64,000 bases of DNA from Ignavibacteria bacterium (GCA_016720835.1 JADKJW010000001.1:496001-560000), one strand, 5' to 3'; positions 52,440 through 61,702 are shown, counted from the stretch's first letter. Numbers and translations: made by a program. The notes: generated by a model not told the origin, from the sequence alone.

Positions 52440-53741
52440 TCAGAGCATCTTCCAGTACACGCTGTTTTTGATGCTCCCGATCCAGTCGAGATACAGCTTG
52501 TTCTGCTTGTAGATGCGCGCGAAATTCATGATGCGCTGATAGTCGTCCTTGAGCGTGGGTGCGTGCGGCGAAATGCGGCGCGTCAGTTGCACGAGAGCGA
52601 AGCCGTAATCGCGCTCGAAGGTGATCTTTGAGGGCTCGCTGATCTCGCCGTCCTTGAGTTTCTGCTGAATCAGCTTCATGTCGTCGCCGAGTTGCTGCAC
52701 CTCGAGGAGCCCGAGGTCGCCGCCGAGATTGCGCGTCGCCTCGTCCTGCGACTCGGCCCGCGCGAGCACGACGAAATCCTCGCCCGCGAGGATGCGCGCG
52801 CGCAGCGCGAGGAGTTTCTGCTTCGCGGCATCGTCGCTTTCCCCGGTCTTCTGGACACGGATCAGGATGTGCTGCGCGCGCACCGCCTCGCCCTTGCGCT
52901 CCATGAGCTTGACGATGTGGAAGCCGAATGGCGTTTCGACCACCGGCGAGATCTCGCCGGGCTTGAGGGCGAACACGGCCTCCTCGAATTCCTTCACGAA
53001 CACGCCGCGCCGCGCCTCGCCGAGGTCGCCGCCGTTGCGCGCCGATCCGGCGTCGTCGGAGGTGCGCTTCGCGAGATCGGCGAAGTCCGCGCCCGCGCGC
53101 AGACTGTCGGCGAGCGCTTCCGCCTTCCTGCGCGCGGCGTCCTTGAACGTGTCCAGCACGCGCGGGAACACGGTGATCTGCCGGAGATGCACTTGTTCGG
53201 GCACCTGCGGGAGGCTGTCGCGGTAGGCGCGGAAGAACTCCTCCACCTCGCGGTTCGACACCGCGATGGCCCCGAATTTCTCGCGTTGCAGGGTTTCCAC
53301 CATCAGGTTCTTCCTGATGTCCTCGCGGAACTCGCGCTTCATCTGCGCGATGGTCATGCCCGCGGCCTGCTCGAGGCGCTGCGTCGATCCGTACTGCTGC
53401 TCGAACATGCGGATCTGCTCGTTCAACTGCGCCGTCACCTGCTCGTCCGACACGGTCACGCTGTCCAGCACGGCCTGCGCAAGGATCAGCTTGCGGCTGA
53501 TCATTTCTTCCAGAACTTTCGCCCGGAGCGCGGGATCGTTGATGTCGACCTTGTTCCGCATGGACATGCGAATAATCTGGAGGTCGAGCTCCGATTTGGT
53601 GATGATCTCGTTTCCGACCACCGCGACGATCTTGTCGATGGGCTTGTCCTGCGCGGAAGCGGCGGGGCCGCCGAACAGCGCGACGGCAAGGAGGACGGGC
53701 AGCAGTGCGGTCTGGACAGCGAATACTCGGCGATGGGTCAT
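52440..53741 (-). CDS. SurA-like periplasmic chaperone / peptidyl-prolyl isomerase
   Basis: 433 residues: signal peptide ('LAVALFGGPAASAQ'), a SurA N-terminal chaperone domain ('IDKIVAVVGNEIITKSELD', 'LEEMISRKLILAQAVLDSVTVSDEQV'), then two parvulin domains ('LRQITVFPRVL..ADFADLAKRTSDD' and 'AQHILIRVQKTG..EDFVVLARAESQDEATRNLGGDLG', landmarks). Length and order match SurA. It should guide outer-membrane proteins to the BAM complex. 24 bp separate it from the large parvulin protein gene upstream; it heads a run toward the M16 genes. Confidence 0.93.
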   Translation of the reverse strand: MTHRRVFAVQTALLPVLLAVALFGGPAASAQDKPIDKIVAVVGNEIITKSELDLQIIRMSMRNKVDINDPALRAKVLEEMISRKLILAQAVLDSVTVSDEQVTAQLNEQIRMFEQQYGSTQRLEQAAGMTIAQMKREFREDIRKNLMVETLQREKFGAIAVSNREVEEFFRAYRDSLPQVPEQVHLRQITVFPRVLDTFKDAARRKAEALADSLRAGADFADLAKRTSDDAGSARNGGDLGEARRGVFVKEFEEAVFALKPGEISPVVETPFGFHIVKLMERKGEAVRAQHILIRVQKTGESDDAAKQKLLALRARILAGEDFVVLARAESQDEATRNLGGDLGLLEVQQLGDDMKLIQQKLKDGEISEPSKITFERDYGFALVQLTRRISPHAPTLKDDYQRIMNFARIYKQNKLYLDWIGSIKNSVYWKML

Positions 53742-53765
53742 GGGATGCTCGCTATCGTGTGGTGA

Positions 53766-55781
53766 TCATTTTCCGGCCGCCGTGGGCGGAAAGGCATGCT
53801 GCAGGTGTTCCGGAAACGTCTCCGCCCCGTACTTCGCGCGCAGCTCCCCGAGCCAGACGCGGGAATTCGCCGCGATCGCTTCCTCTTTCACCTTCGCCGC
53901 AACCTCGTTGCGCGCTTCCTCGAAGGTTTTCCGCCGCGCGGGATCCTTCGCATCGAGACGCACGATCGACCAGCCCGGAGGCATGCGCACCGGTTCGGAG
54001 ACTTCGCCGGGCGACAGTTTGTTGGCGGCCTCGGAGAGCTCGTTGCGATGCACCGGCTGGAAACCCCACGATCCGCCCTTGTCGAACATGCCCGTGCGTT
54101 TCGTGTGACGGCTCGCCAGCGCGGCGAAATTCGCGCCGGCCTTCAGGCTGTCGATCAGCGCCCTGCACATGCTCTCGGTGTACACGTGGATCTCGGAGAA
54201 GTTCACCCTGTCCGGAAACGTGTACTCGGCCTTGTGCGCCTCCCAGGAGGAGCGCAGCATGTCCTCCGTGACCGTCGCCCTCGCCCAGAGCGCGTCCTGT
54301 TCGAGGCGCGAGACGATCGCGCTTTCCGAGAACTCCTTGAGAATGACGTTGAAGCCGGGTTGCTTCTTTTCGAGGTCTTTGGTTTCCTCGATGAGGATGT
54401 ACCGGTCGGCGAGCGCAAGGGCGATGGAGTCGAGGCCTTCCACCGTAAAGCGCCGCATCTGCAGAAACGGATCCCTGGCCACGTCGGCGATGACTTCCCG
54501 GATCGAGATGTTGCGGCCGGTGATCGTGAAGAGGAACGCTTCCTTTTCCTTCACGCTCAAACGCGCGTCCCAGTTCGGCGTCGAGGTGGTCCACGCGGGA
54601 TCCGTGTGGGCGATGATCAGATTGATGATACCGATGTTGCTCTTGAACGCGTATTTCTTCCGCAGATTCTCGAGCAGGACGCGGGCGTCGTCCTCGAAGC
54701 GCTCGCGCTTGTAGATCTCGCGCAGGCTGCTCTCCTGCTGCTCGAATGCCGGCGCCGGCGCCTCATCCGTCACACGGATGATGTGCATGCCGAAGGCCGA
54801 GCGGACCACGCCCGAGGTCTGGCCCACCGGAAGATTGAAGAGCGCCTCCTCGAAATGCTGCTCCAGACCGACGCCGCGATCCACCCATCCGAGGTCGCCG
54901 CCGTTCGCGCCCGACACGGGGTCCTGGGAATTCCTGCGTGCCAGCGCTTCGAACGTGGCCTTTCCGCTCTGGAGGGAATCGAGGATCAGGGACAGGCGCG
55001 CGAAGGAGGCGGACGTGTCGCTCGGGTTGTTGATGTCGAGGCGATCGAGAATCTGCGATGCGCGCAGGCGCAGACGCGCCTTTTTGCGCCCCGTCAGCTT
55101 GACGACATGGTACCCGAAGGTGGTCTTCATGAGATGCGGGTACACCTCGCCGACCTTCATCGAGTACACGATGTCGTCCACCTGCGGCAGCGAAGAACCG
55201 GCGATGAGCCAGCCGATGCTGCCGCGCGACTTTGCCGCCAGGGGATCCTCGCTGTAGCGCGCGATGAGGCTGTCGAAGGGTTCCGTGCCCGCGCGTGCGC
55301 GCTCGAGCATCTTCACGGCCGCCTGCCAGGTTTCGAGCGTGTCGATGAGGTTCGACCGGTCGCGTTTCCAGCGGGTGATGATGTGGGAAAAGCGCACTTC
55401 CTCCTGGCGCCGCGCGTACAGCAGGCGCACGGCGGGATCGACGAGCGTGACGTCGAGGTAATACGACGTCGCGAGCTGGTCGCGGTATTCCGCGATCTCG
55501 GCGGCGAGGGCCTTGTCCTTCTCGATTCCCAGGGCCCGCGCTTCGGCGAGCTTGACGCGATTATCCACCAGCAGGCGGAGGAAGTCCTCGCGCTGCGCCA
55601 TCGTTTCGGGACGGCTGTTCCGGAGGCGCGTGTAGCGGTCCTCGAACTCCGCGACGGAAATCGTGTCGTTTCCGCCGATGACGGCGAGGGTGGTCGGCGG
55701 AACGGAACTGCATCCGTTGCCCGCCGCAAGCATGATCCCGGCGGCGGCGATGGAAAACAGGAGAGAGAGATGTTTCGGCAT
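53766..55781 (-). CDS. Multi-parvulin periplasmic peptidyl-prolyl isomerase (lipoprotein candidate)
   Basis: About 671 residues from the Met at 55781, where a signal sequence begins ('LLFSIAAAGIMLAAGNGCSS', a possible weak lipobox); the Met at 55844 is also possible and would be coupled to the upstream stop codon. It has two clear parvulin domains ('VRFSHIITRWKRD..DSLIARYSEDPLAAKSRGSIGWL' and 'ASQILDRLDI..EALARRNSQDPVSGANGGDLGWV', landmarks) and a third degenerate one near the C-terminus ('NFAALASRHTKRTGMFDKGGSWGF'). It is a paralogue of the next gene upstream. It is likely involved in outer-membrane or T9SS protein folding. Confidence 0.9.
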   Translation of the reverse strand: MPKHLSLLFSIAAAGIMLAAGNGCSSVPPTTLAVIGGNDTISVAEFEDRYTRLRNSRPETMAQREDFLRLLVDNRVKLAEARALGIEKDKALAAEIAEYRDQLATSYYLDVTLVDPAVRLLYARRQEEVRFSHIITRWKRDRSNLIDTLETWQAAVKMLERARAGTEPFDSLIARYSEDPLAAKSRGSIGWLIAGSSLPQVDDIVYSMKVGEVYPHLMKTTFGYHVVKLTGRKKARLRLRASQILDRLDINNPSDTSASFARLSLILDSLQSGKATFEALARRNSQDPVSGANGGDLGWVDRGVGLEQHFEEALFNLPVGQTSGVVRSAFGMHIIRVTDEAPAPAFEQQESSLREIYKRERFEDDARVLLENLRKKYAFKSNIGIINLIIAHTDPAWTTSTPNWDARLSVKEKEAFLFTITGRNISIREVIADVARDPFLQMRRFTVEGLDSIALALADRYILIEETKDLEKKQPGFNVILKEFSESAIVSRLEQDALWARATVTEDMLRSSWEAHKAEYTFPDRVNFSEIHVYTESMCRALIDSLKAGANFAALASRHTKRTGMFDKGGSWGFQPVHRNELSEAANKLSPGEVSEPVRMPPGWSIVRLDAKDPARRKTFEEARNEVAAKVKEEAIAANSRVWLGELRAKYGAETFPEHLQHAFPPTAAGK

Positions 55782-55845
55782 AGTCGGGACTTGGGAATCG
55801 TTCGGGTGCGTCCCGGCCGCATTGTCGGCCGGGGCATCGCGCATA

Positions 55846-57873
55846 TTAGGACTTTTTCTTCACATCCTGGAAGGCATTTTTCAGTGCCTCTTCGTGGATG
55901 GTCACGCCGTACTTCCGCGAGAGGCCTTCGATCCACTCGCGCTCGAGCCGTTTGGATTCGAATTCCTGGAAGCGGCTGGACACTTCGGACTGGGCTTCCT
56001 CGAAGGTTTTCTCGCGGGCCTCTTCCTTGCTTTCGGCCTTGATGATGGAGAAACCGTACTGGTATTTGAACGGGCCCTCGATCCAGTTCGGCGCCATGCT
56101 CAAGGCCTTCTTCGCCAGCTCATTGGTCGCGGGCTGCAGGCCCCAGTCGCCCTTCTTCTCCTTGTACCCCGCGCGCTGCGTGTGGCGGGCGGCGAGCTCG
56201 CCAAAATCCACGCCGCGATTCAGCGAGTCGCGCAGCACCGCGCCGAGGCTGTCGCTCGACACGAAGATTTCCCGGAACGAGGCGCGATCCGGCCAGCGGT
56301 ACTCGTCCTTGTGATCCGCCCAGTAGATTCGGAGCGCGCTGTCCTTTACCGCCACCCGGTTCCACACGGCCTCCTGTTCCGCGCGGAACAGCAGCACGCC
56401 CTCGCGGTATTCCTGCATCAGGTCGCTGAACTCCGGATAGCGCGCCTCGAGGTCCGCGGTCTCCCGCTGCAGCGCTTCGCGCTGTCCGAGCTGTCCCGCG
56501 AGTTCGCGGAGCGAATTCCGGTTGAGCGGACGGGACTGGTAATCGCGATTGCGCTCGATGATCTTGATCGCGTCATCCACGCTGACGGCCGCGCCGTGCA
56601 ACTGCGCGAACGGCGCCTTGCGGACTTCCGGACTCAGCGCGTTGTACCAGCCGGGCACGGACGTCGTGGAAGCGGTATCGACCCCGGCTGCGACCTGCTG
56701 GACGGTGGCTTCATTCACCGTGACGTTGTATTTCCGCTCCACCGCGGCGATGAAGGCCTTGTTGTCGTCTTCGTAGCCGTAGCGCTTGTAGATGTCCTTC
56801 AATTCCTGGCGCGATTCGTCGAACGGCTTCGCGGTGCGCTCGCCCGTCACCTTGATGAGATGGTAGCCGAAGGGCGTGCGGACGATGCCGCTCGTTCCGC
56901 CGACGGAGAGATCGAACGCGACCATTTCGAACTCGGGCACGAAGCGCCTGCGGCCGACCCAGCCGAGGTCGCCGCCGCGTTCGCCGGAGGAGGGATCATC
57001 GGAGTTCCTCCGCGCCAGTTCCTTGAAATCGCCGCCCTTGCGCAGCGTATCGAGCACACTCGAGATTTTCGTGAACGCGGCGAGCGTGTCGGTCTGATTT
57101 TCCTGCGGGAAACGAACAAGGATGTGACTGACCTCGATTTCGCCCCGGGTCGGCTTGCGATCGAGCAGCTTGATGACGTGGTAGCCGAACAGCGTCCGCA
57201 CCGGACGCGCGTACACCTCGCCCGGCTTCATGCTGTAGACGGCGTCGTCAAACGCGGGGACGGTCATGCCCGCGGAAAAATACAGGAGATCGCCTCCCGT
57301 CTTTGCGGTTCCTGGATCCTGCGAATACCGCACGGCGAGGGAATCGAAGCGCTCGCCCTGTCTCGCAAGGGCGAGAACGCGCAAGGCCTCGGCATACGCC
57401 GCCGTCGTGTCGGTGTTCCCAGTCGAATCAGGCTGTACGCGGATGAGGATGTGCGCGGCGCGCATCTCCTCGAGCCGTCGATCATAGAGGATTTTGATAT
57501 TCGGATCCACGATCGCGCGTTCCGTCACATACGGCACGGCGAGGGAATTGCGGTATTCCGCGAGTTCCTTCACGATCTCGGGATCCTTGTCGTATCCCTT
57601 CTCGCGGGCCTCGAGAACCTTCAGCCGGTATTTCACGAGGAGCTGGAGGAAGTCGCGACGCCCGGTCAGCGTCGACGTGTCGGCCGCGGCGATTCCGCCG
57701 TTGTTTTTCAGGTACTGGCGCTCGTAATCCTTGAGAGAAAGCGAGTAATCGCCGATCTTTGCGACGGCGCTGTCTCCACTGGAGCCGCAGCCATTCAGGA
57801 GCGAAGACGAGACGAAGAGGACCGAAGCGATCCCGACAGAGGCGGCTTTCAACAATGTCGCACGCAGGTTCAT
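55846..57873 (-). CDS. Multi-parvulin peptidyl-prolyl isomerase lipoprotein
   Basis: 675 residues starting with a lipoprotein signal ('VLFVSSSLLNGCGSSGD', lipid Cys after LLNG). The same three-parvulin order as its neighbour: 'AAHILIRVQPDS..FDSLAVRYSQDPGTAKTGGDL', 'VSHILVRFPQEN..ELARRNSDDPSSGERGGDLGWV', and a divergent C-terminal domain ('DFGELAARHTQRAGYKEKKGDWGL'). First gene of the envelope operon that runs to 43014. It should reside in the periplasm, anchored to the inner or outer membrane, and act on exported proteins. Confidence 0.92.
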   Translation of the reverse strand: MNLRATLLKAASVGIASVLFVSSSLLNGCGSSGDSAVAKIGDYSLSLKDYERQYLKNNGGIAAADTSTLTGRRDFLQLLVKYRLKVLEAREKGYDKDPEIVKELAEYRNSLAVPYVTERAIVDPNIKILYDRRLEEMRAAHILIRVQPDSTGNTDTTAAYAEALRVLALARQGERFDSLAVRYSQDPGTAKTGGDLLYFSAGMTVPAFDDAVYSMKPGEVYARPVRTLFGYHVIKLLDRKPTRGEIEVSHILVRFPQENQTDTLAAFTKISSVLDTLRKGGDFKELARRNSDDPSSGERGGDLGWVGRRRFVPEFEMVAFDLSVGGTSGIVRTPFGYHLIKVTGERTAKPFDESRQELKDIYKRYGYEDDNKAFIAAVERKYNVTVNEATVQQVAAGVDTASTTSVPGWYNALSPEVRKAPFAQLHGAAVSVDDAIKIIERNRDYQSRPLNRNSLRELAGQLGQREALQRETADLEARYPEFSDLMQEYREGVLLFRAEQEAVWNRVAVKDSALRIYWADHKDEYRWPDRASFREIFVSSDSLGAVLRDSLNRGVDFGELAARHTQRAGYKEKKGDWGLQPATNELAKKALSMAPNWIEGPFKYQYGFSIIKAESKEEAREKTFEEAQSEVSSRFQEFESKRLEREWIEGLSRKYGVTIHEEALKNAFQDVKKKS

Positions 57874-57910
57874 GGCGGTAACAGTATGTTTGACAATGGG
57901 TTATTGAATC

Positions 57911-58660
57911 GTGTCTGAAAAACAATATTACGGAAGCGCCCCCCCAAATGCAAGGAAGCGGGGAATACCCCTCTCGATCCGTGCACGAATCCTCCCGCGT
58001 TTCGGACATGGTCGCGTCGGTCGGCCGCACATCCCTTCCCGCGGAGTCGCGCCGCGTCTCATACTCGTTTCGGCTTTGATTTCGCTTTTTCTGGCGGGAT
58101 GTTCCGTGCGAATGACCCTGCCGCAACAATCTTCCTCGCTCGCGGACTTCCTGAACGCCGAACTCCGAAAACGCCCTCTTTCGGATGTGCAGGACATCTA
58201 TAAACTTTTATACCAGGGCAGCTTCGGCGTCGGACACCTCATCGCTTCCCGCGAGAATGCCCGCAATTATCTCGACGAAGAACTGCGAGGCTTGGAGCCG
58301 GCACCGGATGAAACGCTCCTCGAGCCGTGCAATCGCGAACAGTCCATTCTGCGCGTGAATCTCCGGCCCTTTCTCGCCAAGGATATGGATCCGTCGCAAC
58401 TGGTGGACGTGATGATGGAGTCGGTCGCGATGCTGCAGCCCGACACCGCGGCCTTCGTTCGCCTCTGGGGTGAGGTCGGGACGTTGATTGAACGCGGCAT
58501 CGTGCCTCTCGATCATGCGGCCTGCGCAAGCTTTACCGCGGAAGTCGCACGTGCGGGATACCCCGCGGTGCATCACAGTGCGGCCTATGCCAGGGCCTAC
58601 AACCCCGCGTATCGCGTGGTGCTCACCGTGCCGTACTTGAAGGCCTTCACGAAGGAATGA
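57911..58660 (+). CDS. Hypothetical lipoprotein
   Basis: 249 open codons; a lipoprotein signal ('LILVSALISLFLAGC') occurs only at residue ~65, after a long basic Arg-rich lead. I saw no better ATG/GTG between 57911 and 58070, so the real start is uncertain. The mature part has conserved-looking motifs 'LLYQGSFGVGHLIASRENARNYLDEEL' and 'LLEPCNREQSILRVNLRPFL', which I cannot assign to a named family. It is divergent from the parvulin operon (only ~37 bp from that gene's start) and convergent with the next lipoprotein gene. Confidence 0.72.
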   Translation: MSEKQYYGSAPPNARKRGIPLSIRARILPRFGHGRVGRPHIPSRGVAPRLILVSALISLFLAGCSVRMTLPQQSSSLADFLNAELRKRPLSDVQDIYKLLYQGSFGVGHLIASRENARNYLDEELRGLEPAPDETLLEPCNREQSILRVNLRPFLAKDMDPSQLVDVMMESVAMLQPDTAAFVRLWGEVGTLIERGIVPLDHAACASFTAEVARAGYPAVHHSAAYARAYNPAYRVVLTVPYLKAFTKE

Positions 58661-58672
58661 GGCGGCGTCGCG

Positions 58673-59509
58673 TCAGCGGAACGATGCGCAGGGCCCCGAC
58701 GGTTGCGCGATGCTCATGTCCAGCGGTTCCATGTGCAGTTTGCGCGCCTGCAGACTGAGCGGGACGCGGCCGTTGAGGAGGGCGAAGACCGAGGCCGCGC
58801 CGTCGCCGACGACGAGACCGAGAGGACGCGCCAGCCAGAAATCCGCCTTGTCGTTGATCCGCAGCGGATTGAGAATGTTCGTCGGATCGGCGGGATTCGG
58901 AAACAGCGCGTCCACGGTGATGCGGACTTTCGCGCAATCCCGGAACACCCCCATGTCCGTGGTGACATTTTCCCTCCCCATGTACTGCGCGGTGACCCAG
59001 AAACGGATGTTCAAGATGAGGATCGTGTAGTCGAAGCGGATGATATCCCAGTTCGTCACGTATTCCGGATGCAGCGGCAGGATCATGAACTCCTTCGGGA
59101 AGGTGCCGAGATTGAGACCGGCGCCGAGCTGGCCGAGCAGGGAGAAGTTTCGGAGCGACGGACTGGACATGAACACGCCGCGATCGTCCTTGCGCACGTA
59201 CAGCGTGTCGAAGGATGTGCCGTTGGAGCGGATCTCCTCGTTGACCTGCACGGTATATGTTGTGTCGTTCGCGGTGAAGGTGGTCCCTGTGATGCGTGAA
59301 TTGATCCGATAGGCATCACGCACGAGACGTTTGTCTGCGCCGGTCGAGTCGACCCGATACCGCCACACCGTTTCCGGCAGCGTCGGGTAATACTGTTGAT
59401 CGGCATACACGCGCTGGCCGCTGGTCGAAACCGCGTCATCGTCGCCGGAACAGGACGCGGCGGCGACCGCGAGCACGAGCGCCAGGGAAAGGAGGAGGAG
59501 ACGGTTCAT
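58673..59509 (-). CDS. Hypothetical lipoprotein
   Basis: 278 residues: 'MNRLLLLSLALVLAVAAASC' lipoprotein signal with lipid Cys near residue 20, followed by an acidic 'SGDDDAV' linker (Asp after Cys region may influence sorting). The body is beta-rich ('TVWRYRVDSTGADKRLV', 'TYTVQVNEEIRSNG', 'WDIIRFDYTILILNIRFWVTAQY'). No family recognised. Its start codon overlaps the stop of rdgB (59506-59509), so the two are co-translated. Confidence 0.8.
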   Translation of the reverse strand: MNRLLLLSLALVLAVAAASCSGDDDAVSTSGQRVYADQQYYPTLPETVWRYRVDSTGADKRLVRDAYRINSRITGTTFTANDTTYTVQVNEEIRSNGTSFDTLYVRKDDRGVFMSSPSLRNFSLLGQLGAGLNLGTFPKEFMILPLHPEYVTNWDIIRFDYTILILNIRFWVTAQYMGRENVTTDMGVFRDCAKVRITVDALFPNPADPTNILNPLRINDKADFWLARPLGLVVGDGAASVFALLNGRVPLSLQARKLHMEPLDMSIAQPSGPCASFR

Positions 59510-60111
59510 GGAAGGCTCCGGCCTGATGTGGCGATGAATTCTCTGAATTTCTGCACCGCCAGGCCGCGATGGCTGATGCGGTTTTTCTCGTCGAGCGTCA
59601 GCTCGGCATAGGTGCGCGCGTATCCTTCCGGGATGAACAGCGGATCGTAACCGAAGCCGTTGCCGCCGCGTTCGGCGAGACCGATCTTCCCCTCGATCGT
59701 TCCGTCGAAGAGCAGTTCCCGGCCCTTCTCGACGAAGGCGACGACGGTGCGGAAGCGCGCCTGCCGCCTGCGCGGGGGCACGCCGACGAGCGCGCGGAGC
59801 AGCTTGCGGCAGTTGTCCGCGTAGGTGGCATTCTCGCCGGCGTAGCGCGCGGAGAACACGCCCGGCACACCGAGAAGATAGTATACTTCGAGTCCGGTGT
59901 CGTCCGCAATGACGGGCAATCCCGAACAGGCGTGGGCGGCGCGCGCCTTCAAGAGGGCGTTTTCTTCGAGAGTGACGCCGGTCTCCTCGACATCGGTGCA
60001 GCCGGGAAACTCCGACAGATCCCGCACCGTCACGCCCAGGGGCGCGAGGATGGCGCGGATTTCTTCGACCTTGTGTCTGTTGCGCGTCGCGATGACGAGA
60101 GTGTCGATCAT
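59506..60111 (-). CDS. rdgB: XTP/dITP diphosphatase (RdgB/HAM1 family)
   Basis: 201 residues from the Met at 60111 ('MIDTLVIATRNRHKVEEIRAIL'). The nucleotide-binding and metal residues are present: 'TRNRHKVEE', 'ADDTGLEVYYLLGVPGVFSARYAG', 'GFGYDPLFIPEGY' and 'KNRISHRGLA'. It hydrolyses non-canonical purine triphosphates (dITP, XTP) to monophosphates, cleaning the nucleotide pool. The extra upstream frame (to 60192) has no initiation support. It overlaps the following lipoprotein gene by four bases. Confidence 0.96.
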   Translation of the reverse strand: MIDTLVIATRNRHKVEEIRAILAPLGVTVRDLSEFPGCTDVEETGVTLEENALLKARAAHACSGLPVIADDTGLEVYYLLGVPGVFSARYAGENATYADNCRKLLRALVGVPPRRRQARFRTVVAFVEKGRELLFDGTIEGKIGLAERGGNGFGYDPLFIPEGYARTYAELTLDEKNRISHRGLAVQKFREFIATSGRSLP

Positions 60112-60192
60112 GCGGAGTGGTATCGGTATTCGTCGGTGATGAGGGCGGTTCGTGACTGGTGCAAGATACTCCTCGCAGCGGTCACAATTCAA

Positions 60193-60501
60193 TCATCCGA
60201 TTTCTGTCACGCGCGAGATGATCAGTTCCGGCGCGATGCGCGGATTCGCCATGATCTCCCGCGAGAGCGCCTTGCCGGACGGCGAGGCCATCGCGGCATT
60301 CATCGCGTCCTCGTCCTGGAAATACTGGTCCAGGATGGCGTGTGCCGGCGTGTTGCCGAGGGTTGGACCGATCACGAAGGCCATTTCGTACCGGAGCATG
60401 TCCGGCAATCCCGCAACGAGCGGCAGGTATGTCTTGTGGATGTAGTCCTCGACATCGCCGCCGTCCTTCGAGACGAGAAACAAATGCGTCACTCGGATCA
60501 T
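60193..60501 (-). CDS. EthD-family dimeric ferredoxin-like protein
   Basis: 102 residues: 'MIRVTHLFLVSKDGGDVEDYIHKTYLPLVAGLP' then 'YEMAFVIG' and 'HAILDQYFQDEDAMNAAMASPSGKALSREIM', the alpha/beta layout and conserved 'F...A...SP.G' segment of EthD/DUF1330-like stress-response domains. Members are small cytosolic dimers associated with ether or aromatic degradation; role here unknown. It lies upstream of rdgB on the same strand with an 81-bp gap. Confidence 0.82.
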   Translation of the reverse strand: MIRVTHLFLVSKDGGDVEDYIHKTYLPLVAGLPDMLRYEMAFVIGPTLGNTPAHAILDQYFQDEDAMNAAMASPSGKALSREIMANPRIAPELIISRVTEIG

Positions 60502-60698
60502 CGCGCACGCCTCCTTTTTCGGATATGATTCGGTGCAAATATATCCCGCGGAAGTCCGGTCGGCAAGCCGCCGCGCGGGTGGCGATGGATTTCCGCAGCC
60601 GTCCGACCGGGCATTTCCGCGTCTTCTTCCGGCTCCCCGTTCATCCGCTTTGTCCGTAATTGCTTTTCACCGTACATTTGGAGATTGAATTGGACCGA

Positions 60699-60773
60699 GG
60701 GCAGTTAGCTCAGCCGGTTCAGAGCGCTTGGTTTACACCCAGGAGGTCGGGGGTTCGAACCCCTCACTGCCCA
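60699..60773 (+). tRNA. tRNA-Val(UAC)
   Basis: 75 nt. The acceptor GGGCAGT pairs with ACTGCCC and the discriminator is A. The anticodon arm CTTGG-TTTACAC-CCAGG gives TAC, and the T-arm is GGGGG-TTCGAAC-CCCTC. CCA is not encoded (CTCC follows), unlike in the tRNA-Ser gene of this window. Confidence 0.95.
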
Positions 60774-60902
60774 CTCCGCATCGCGGTGCGACGGGAAATG
60801 CTGCGCGTGCACGGCGTTCCCGCTCCCATGCGCCTCGTCATACCGCGATCCCGTACCATGCTCACACGTTCACAGAACTCTCACTTTTCCCTGAGGATTG
60901 GA

Positions 60903-61643
60903 ATGAAAAACTCCGCCATCGCAGTGTTCGCCGCGCTCGCACTCATCGCCGGGCTCGCCGGATGCAGCAAGAACAGCGGTCTGAAAGACACCCCGCCAGA
61001 AGTCAAGCTCTACGGAGTCGAATCGGCCAGGATCGAATACGAGTACACCGGCGACGTCACCGGCAAGAAGACCGTGACCATCGCGAACTTCGGCATGTAC
61101 GAAGCGCAGACCGACGAATTCACCATGAAGACCGGCGGCGCGCCGCAGGATGTGAAGTCGCAGACCATCCGCGTCGACACGCTGAATTACACGATCGACC
61201 TGAAGACCAAGAAGGGCCAGAAAGCGCCCTTCTCCTTCGCGCAGCTGAAGGAAATGACGAAGACCTTCACCGCCGAACAGAAGGAGAACCTGAACGCCGA
61301 ACTCATCCAGTCCATGATGGGCGGGAAGAAGGCCGGGACGGAAGACATCCTCGGAAAGACCTGCGACATCTTCGATCTGCAGGGCGGCGGCAAGATCTGG
61401 ATGTGGAAGGGCCTCGTCATGAAGCAGGAAATGCCCATGGGCCAGATGAAGCTCGCGCTCATCGCGAAGAAGATCGAAACGGATATCAGCCTCTCGATCG
61501 CCGATTTCACTCCGGGCACGGACATCAAGATCGAAGAGCCCTCCCCGATGGGCATGCCGCAGGGACATCCGCCGGTCGACCCGCAGGGTGGCGGCCAGGA
61601 CGCCCCGCCGCCTCCGCCGGCGCCCGAAGGCAGCGGAAAGTAA
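60903..61643 (+). CDS. Hypothetical lipoprotein
   Basis: 246 residues from the Met at 60903 ('MKNSAIAVFAALALIAGLAGC', lipid Cys after LAG). The frame is open for 81 codons upstream but that segment crosses tRNA-Val. The mature protein is lysine-rich: 'YEYTGDVTGKKTVTIANFGMYEAQTDEFTMKTGG', and 'SMMGGKKAGTEDILGKTCDIFDLQGGGKIWMWKGLVMKQEM' (landmarks). It ends in a Pro-rich tail ('DAPPPPPAPEGSGK'). This looks like the DUF4412-type periplasmic fold, but I cannot confirm the family. A good terminator follows. Confidence 0.8.
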   Translation: MKNSAIAVFAALALIAGLAGCSKNSGLKDTPPEVKLYGVESARIEYEYTGDVTGKKTVTIANFGMYEAQTDEFTMKTGGAPQDVKSQTIRVDTLNYTIDLKTKKGQKAPFSFAQLKEMTKTFTAEQKENLNAELIQSMMGGKKAGTEDILGKTCDIFDLQGGGKIWMWKGLVMKQEMPMGQMKLALIAKKIETDISLSIADFTPGTDIKIEEPSPMGMPQGHPPVDPQGGGQDAPPPPPAPEGSGK

Positions 61644-61674
61644 GCTCCGGCCCCGCGCACAGCGAGACCATGAA

Positions 61675-61702
61675 GGCGGCCCCGACGGGCCGCCTTTTTT
61701 TT
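61675..61702 (+). terminator. Intrinsic terminator
   Basis: GGCGGCCC (61675-61682) pairs with GGGCCGCC (61687-61694) around a 4-base loop, followed by eight T. It ends the lipoprotein transcript. Confidence 0.92.

Noticed and set aside
53796..57918. Two ~750-codon plus-strand open frames
   Set aside because: Antisense shadows of the two multi-parvulin genes; no domains or start signals.
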